7,940 nt of DNA from Nitrososphaerales archaeon (GTDB lineage: Archaea; Thermoproteota; Nitrososphaeria; Nitrososphaerales; Nitrososphaeraceae). Positions 6,314-7,940 of this stretch are shown here, in pieces; positions within the stretch are counted from its first letter, which is position 1; every line of letters begins with the position of its first letter. The notes under the pieces are model-generated. The model was given only the letters and a program-made list of their open reading frames with translations. It was not told where the DNA came from and searched no databases. The position numbers and the translations under genes were made by a program. The DNA lies in the NCBI GenBank assembly GCA_029237515.1, contig JARBAV010000078.1, forward strand, positions 1-7,940, read 5' to 3'.

Positions 6314-6385
6314 GATCATAGCTCTATCTTGCTCAAAGGAAACAAAATGTGGAGTCGTAAATCTGAAATCTTTTCCTTCAAAGCA

Positions 6386-6393
6386 CTTATATT
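6386..6393 (+). promoter_or_regulatory. Putative TATA box for dnaG
   Basis: CTTATATT in the 121-base gap between the Toprim gene and dnaG would place transcription start near 6415 and give a leader of about 20 bases, longer than for the neighbouring genes. A GAGGT string (6429-6433) lies only one base before the ATG, too close for a normal Shine-Dalgarno site. I see nothing else in the gap. Confidence 0.4.
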
Positions 6394-6434
6394 CTGGCCA
6401 GCTCACCTTACATTCACTTAATAATAATGAGGTT

Positions 6435-7715
6435 ATGAGATTGCCTAATACAGGTATTGTTAAATATCATGTTAAACTAAAATTCGAAGTAGATGGACTC
6501 GTTGAGAAGGCCGATATAATTGGCGCCATTTTTGGGCAGACAGAAGGCCTTCTAGGACCGGAGATGAATTTGAATGAGTTGCAGAAGGTTTCAAAAGTAG
6601 GAAGAATTGAGGTAAATGTTGATACGAGATCTAATATAGCAAAGGGAGACGCTGTCATACCCATGAGTACGGATATCTCAACTGCCGCGTTAATTGCGGC
6701 GGCAATTGAAAGTATTGATAAGGTAGGTCCGTTTCAAGCAAAGTTTGTTCTTGTCGGCATAGATGATATCAGAGCAATAAAGAAGAAAATTATCGTAGAC
6801 CGTGCAAAGAGAATAGTCCAAGAATGGGCAACCAAGACAATTAGTGAGGGGGAGGAAATGTTGAAAGATGTGTATGATGCAAGCAAGCCTGGGAAACTCA
6901 CAGCATTTGGGAAAGCACAGTTGGCTTGCGGTACAGGAGTTTTTGATTCAGATTGGATTATTCTAGTAGAGGGAAGAGCAGATGTCATTAATCTTCTGAG
7001 GGCGGGCTTCGATAATGCTATAGCTATAGAAGGAGCGAAAGTCGATGAAAGCATTATTAAATTGACCGAAGGTAAGAGAGTTGTTGCATTCCTTGACGGT
7101 GATAGAGCAGGCGATCTTATTTTAAAAGAATTGCATGGTTTGGTCAAGATCGATAAGGTGCTCAGAGCGCCCAATGGGAGAGAGGTTGAGGAATGCACTC
7201 CTCTTGAAATCGCCGAGATTTTGCGTGAAGCTGTTAGTCATCCAGCTGTCGCACATCATCCAAGGACTACCACTACTCACATACCACAGGATACAAAACA
7301 TGATTATCGTAAGCATGGAGGAGATGAATTAGACCCAAGTGCTCACCCCCATGGTGGACGAACAACCAGAATCGTTGAACAAGAAGGAAAGGAGAGTTTG
7401 CAAACAGAACATGACCAAGAGATGGTGTTAAAGGTGCAGAACGTGTTTTCTGAGATAAATGAGACTTTGGAAGCGGTGTTATTGGACGATTCTATGAGGA
7501 TTCTAGTAAAGGTACCTGTTTCAGATATTGTGAAGCAACTGGGAGAGAGTGAAGGTGGAAAGTTTCTTGTTTTGGATGGGATTGTAACTCAGAGGCTTAT
7601 TGATGTTGCAGATCGTGCAGGGATTGAATACATTGTGGGCCATAGGACCACCGCAAGCAAGAAGCCAACTGCGGTAAAGATACACACTTTTGAAGAATTG
7701 GGTATTCCCAATTAG
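6435..7715 (+). CDS. dnaG: Archaeal DnaG primase (Toprim protein, exosome-associated)
   Basis: The 426-residue protein has the archaeal DnaG plan. The N-terminus holds the family signature DIIGAIFGQTEGLLG (27-41). The Toprim domain runs from about 173 to 250, with Glu179 in WIILVEGRADV (174-184) and Asp221 and Asp223 in VVAFLDGDRAG (216-226). The C-terminal domain ends with VLDGIVTQRLID (379-390) and IEYIVGHRT (397-405), where archaeal DnaG proteins have FDGIVTQRL and a YLVG-type strand. Archaeal DnaG has primase activity in vitro and binds the RNA exosome as a poly(A)-recruiting subunit; either or both roles may apply. Between the domains lies a His-rich, probably disordered stretch (about 269-310) with eight histidines. 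Length is normal. The stop TAG is followed at once by the ATG of the next gene, in the same frame, so the two are probably co-transcribed. Confidence 0.95.
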   Translation: MRLPNTGIVKYHVKLKFEVDGLVEKADIIGAIFGQTEGLLGPEMNLNELQKVSKVGRIEVNVDTRSNIAKGDAVIPMSTDISTAALIAAAIESIDKVGPFQAKFVLVGIDDIRAIKKKIIVDRAKRIVQEWATKTISEGEEMLKDVYDASKPGKLTAFGKAQLACGTGVFDSDWIILVEGRADVINLLRAGFDNAIAIEGAKVDESIIKLTEGKRVVAFLDGDRAGDLILKELHGLVKIDKVLRAPNGREVEECTPLEIAEILREAVSHPAVAHHPRTTTTHIPQDTKHDYRKHGGDELDPSAHPHGGRTTRIVEQEGKESLQTEHDQEMVLKVQNVFSEINETLEAVLLDDSMRILVKVPVSDIVKQLGESEGGKFLVLDGIVTQRLIDVADRAGIEYIVGHRTTASKKPTAVKIHTFEELGIPN

Positions 7716-7940
7716 ATGCATTCCAAAACGCAGTACGTCATTACACTAGCTCATTTGTTGAAGTTCGGAAAGGGAAGAGCCAGTATTGAGATTACAACAA
7801 CGGAACTTGGTTCTATTATTGACAGATCACAACAATCCGCTTCCAAGTACCTTGTAGAGCTTGAGAAGGCAGGACTACTAGAACGAACTAAAGCCGGTCA
7901 AAAATTCAGGATAATAATTACCGACAGGGGGATTGATGAA
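7716..7940 (+). CDS. Winged-helix regulator, probable N-terminus of RbkR-type CTP-dependent riboflavin kinase, partial
   Basis: Seventy-five codons are open from the ATG that abuts the dnaG stop to the window end. They encode a winged helix-turn-helix: HSKTQYVITLAHLLKFG as the first helix, TTTELGSIIDRSQQSASKYL (28-47) as the HTH, LVELEKAGLLER (47-58) running from the recognition helix into the turn, and KFRIIITDRGIDE (63-75) as the wing. The SQQSASKYLVELEKAGLLER segment strongly recalls the SQQTASRRLKELEEEGLI pattern at the N-terminus of archaeal RbkR proteins, which fuse an HTH to a CTP-dependent riboflavin kinase and repress riboflavin genes. The kinase part, if present, lies beyond the window, so a plain MarR-like or other wHTH regulator remains possible. 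No Shine-Dalgarno site is visible; translation probably depends on coupling to dnaG. Confidence 0.75.
   Translation, partial: MHSKTQYVITLAHLLKFGKGRASIEITTTELGSIIDRSQQSASKYLVELEKAGLLERTKAGQKFRIIITDRGIDE

Noticed and set aside
6734..7198. Minus-strand frame of 154 codons inside dnaG
   Set aside because: It is antisense to the conserved Toprim core of dnaG, has a Ser/Pro/Leu-rich shadow composition, and resembles no family.

Overview
The window looks like a piece of chromosome from an ammonia-oxidising archaeon (Thaumarchaeota/Nitrososphaeria, probably the soil Nitrososphaerales branch). This is inferred from gene content and style. There is an archaeal DnaG primase, a fused ADP-forming acyl-CoA synthetase of the type used in the thaumarchaeal 3-hydroxypropionate/4-hydroxybutyrate cycle, a hexameric-type glutamate dehydrogenase, and a Thaumarchaeota-like TatA. 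Base composition is AT-leaning. Several genes have an archaeal TATA-like box about 26 bases before the start codon, as expected for leaderless transcripts. I could not run a database search, so the lineage is a judgement.

Layout, left to right. 1-458 (minus) is the N-terminal part of an unrecognised CxxC protein that leaves the window. 623-1327 (plus) is a UbiE/MenG-type methyltransferase, divergent from it. 1462-3579 (plus) is a 705-residue ADP-forming acyl-CoA synthetase. 3676-4026 (plus) is an IscA-type Fe-S carrier. It converges on gdhA (4073-5326, minus), and tatA (5407-5724, minus) lies upstream of gdhA. After a divergent promoter region come a small Toprim protein (5891-6313, plus), dnaG (6435-7715, plus) and, directly abutting it, a winged-helix protein (7716 to the window end, plus) that resembles the N-terminus of an archaeal RbkR riboflavin kinase/regulator. 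No stretch of 300 bases lacks a gene; the longest gaps are the two divergent regions, about 165 bases each.

The genes serve central functions: carbon assimilation (acyl-CoA synthetase), nitrogen assimilation (GdhA), quinone methylation, Fe-S cluster delivery, protein export, and RNA/DNA maintenance (DnaG, Toprim). I saw no CRISPR array, insertion sequence, tRNA or rRNA gene, phage gene or defence system. The most notable unexplained signal is an identical 10-base element, AGGGGTTCTC. It lies at nearly the same distance upstream of the TATA-like boxes of the acyl-CoA synthetase gene and of gdhA, and each copy is centred in an imperfect dyad. This could be a shared operator linking carbon and nitrogen assimilation. 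Other points are the in-frame TAG-ATG junction after dnaG, the palindrome around the Toprim gene's TATA box, the neighbouring pair of Toprim proteins, and the His-rich linker in DnaG.
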